Shown: positions 12,153 through 12,929 of the stretch, piece after piece | Layout: the number at the start of each line of letters is the position of its first letter | Numbering within the stretch: position 1 is the stretch's first letter | Notes under the pieces: generated by a model | Told to the model about the DNA's origin: nothing | Seen by the model: only the letters and a program-made list of their open reading frames with translations | Databases searched by the model: none | Assembly: GCA_035701465.1 (NCBI GenBank) | Contig: DASSMU010000033.1 | Span: 1-12,929 of the forward strand | DNA: 12,929 nt | Direction of reading: 5' to 3' | Source: VRUE01 sp035701465 | GTDB lineage: Bacteria > Actinomycetota > Thermoleophilia > Solirubrobacterales > 70-9 | Program-made: the position numbers and the translations under genes

Positions 12153-12706
12153 GTGAGCTGGTCGGCAAGCTGATGTCCATTCACGACTCGCTCACGCAGG
12201 CCGGCATCGCCCACGCGTTCGGCGGCGCCGTGGCGCTCGCCTACTGCGTCGAGGAGCCTCGCGGCACGCGCGACATCGACGTCAACATCTTCGTCGATGC
12301 TTCCAGGGCGGAGGCGACTCTGTCCCACCTGCCCGAAGGGGTCAGGGTCCGGCCTAAGGATCTCGCCAAGGTCGTGCGCGACGGCCAGGCCAGGCTCGAC
12401 TGGGACGGCACACCGATCGACGTGTTTCTGAACAACGTCCCCCTGCACGACGCGGTCGCCGCAGCGGTTGTCTGGGTGCCGCTCGCGGGTCGCGAGATAC
12501 CGGTCCTCGACTGTGCCTCTCTGGCGATCTTCAAGGCCTTCTTCGACCGGACCAAGGACTGGGCCGATCTGGAGGCGATAGCGCAGGCAACCCCGGAGGA
12601 CATCGACGCGGCGGCCGCGACGATCGCCAAGCTCGTCGGCCCTGACGATCCGGCAGTCGCCCGGCTCGAGAGCCTGATTCCTCTTGACGTCGGTTCGTCT
12701 CGGTGA
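12149..12706 (+). CDS. AbiEii-like nucleotidyltransferase, probable toxin
   Basis: A 185-residue protein of the polymerase-beta nucleotidyltransferase superfamily. Signature residues are G25-G26 in AFGGAVALAY, PRGTRDIDVN at 37-46 (catalytic D42 and D44), and a third acidic residue D91 in TPIDVFLN. The C-terminal block LAIFKAFFDRTKDWADLEAI (K129, R134, K136, D137, D140) is also typical of AbiEii-type proteins. Such enzymes can inactivate tRNAs or other targets by adding nucleotides (established for MenT-type relatives); the target here is unknown. The ATG overlaps the HTH gene's TGA, so the pair is translationally coupled. The partner is an XRE protein rather than the AbiEi winged-helix antitoxin. 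An alternative start at M9 would still keep the motifs. It could also be a non-toxic nucleotidyltransferase. The neighbouring oxidoreductase ends 6 bp downstream on the opposite strand. Confidence 0.78.
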   Translation: MSELVGKLMSIHDSLTQAGIAHAFGGAVALAYCVEEPRGTRDIDVNIFVDASRAEATLSHLPEGVRVRPKDLAKVVRDGQARLDWDGTPIDVFLNNVPLHDAVAAAVVWVPLAGREIPVLDCASLAIFKAFFDRTKDWADLEAIAQATPEDIDAAAATIAKLVGPDDPAVARLESLIPLDVGSSR

Positions 12707-12712
12707 GCTTTT

Positions 12713-12929
12713 CTAGGCGGGCCCTACCCCGACCCCGTGGTTGGCGACGATGCGGTCGTCGGGGTCGTAGGCGCGCTTGACCTCGGCCAGCCGGGCGCAG
12801 ACCTCTGGCGGCAGGATCGCGTCGACGTCGCAGGGGCGCTCGGTGAAGTTGAAGTAGGAGCCCCCGGCGGCCCAGGGGCGCATCGCCTGCTCGATCTGTC
12901 CTATGTGGCGGGGGATCGCCTCTCCCAGC
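12713..12929 (-). CDS. FAD-binding berberine-bridge-type oxidoreductase (C-terminus only)
   Basis: The last 71 residues of a gene that enters from the right edge. SYFNFTERP followed by about 15 residues and then RLAEVKRAYDPDDRIVANHG matches the C-terminal BBE segment of BBE/VAO-family oxidases (Y-x-NF ... RL..vK..yDP). Those enzymes carry covalent FAD and oxidise alcohols, sugars or alkaloid-like substrates; the FAD domain and substrate-binding part lie outside the window. The stop TAG is at 12713-12715, leaving only 6 nt to the nucleotidyltransferase stop, with no terminator-like hairpin between. The C-terminal tail is HGVGVGPA. Confidence 0.85.
   Translation of the reverse strand, partial: LGEAIPRHIGQIEQAMRPWAAGGSYFNFTERPCDVDAILPPEVCARLAEVKRAYDPDDRIVANHGVGVGPA

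Noticed and set aside
1..12929. CRISPR array, tRNA, rRNA or intact insertion sequence
   Set aside because: No regularly spaced direct repeats, cloverleaf-like sequence, rRNA-like stretch or transposase motifs were seen by eye; a covariance-model search would be needed to exclude small RNAs.

Overview
The window is high-GC DNA with dense, short-spaced genes on both strands. The protein families, the zwf / NAD-type gnd / pgl cluster and several apparently leaderless starts suggest an actinobacterium, most likely class Thermoleophilia (Solirubrobacterales-like). That placement is inferred from style; no rRNA or marker phylogeny is available here. I see 15 protein genes, two cut by the window edges, and no tRNA, rRNA, CRISPR array or transposase gene.

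Layout. 1-781 (-): N-terminal 260 residues of a DHA2-type drug/proton antiporter. 895-1899 (+): metallo-beta-lactamase-fold hydrolase. 1897-2011: a 115-bp MITE-like element with perfect 27-bp inverted ends, bordered by TA, sitting exactly between the hydrolase stop codon and the next gene. 2026-4652 (+): a tight run of an SRPBCC lipid-binding-like protein, a GNAT acetyltransferase and a membrane-anchored seven-bladed PQQ-like beta-propeller. 4662-5741 (-): secreted GH26-like glycoside hydrolase. 5857-7392 (-): RecQ helicase with HRDC but no clear winged-helix domain. 7521-7643 (+): a 40-residue one-TM protein with a strong ribosome binding site. 7655-8518 (-): EfeU/FTR1-type iron permease preceded by a perfect 22-bp palindrome. 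8648-10033 (-) zwf and 10032-11048 (+) gnd are divergent, with start codons overlapping in CATG; pgl follows gnd at 11063-11734. Together they encode the whole oxidative pentose phosphate branch. 11781-12152 and 12149-12706 (+): an XRE-type HTH protein and an AbiEii-like nucleotidyltransferase, overlapping by ATGA, with a 20-bp palindromic operator covering the -10 box; this looks like a toxin-antitoxin module. 12713-12929 (-): C-terminus of a berberine-bridge-type FAD oxidoreductase.

Functional picture. Most of the window is ordinary chromosomal housekeeping and accessory metabolism: glucose-6-phosphate oxidation, iron uptake, DNA repair, an export pump and an extracellular glycosidase. The more unusual parts are the MITE-like element that appears to have split two formerly overlapping genes, the zwf/gnd start-codon overlap that forces each promoter into the other gene, the XRE/nucleotidyltransferase module with its operator, and a recurrent TAnnnT hexamer 6-11 nt before seven start codons, which suggests leaderless or near-leaderless transcription.
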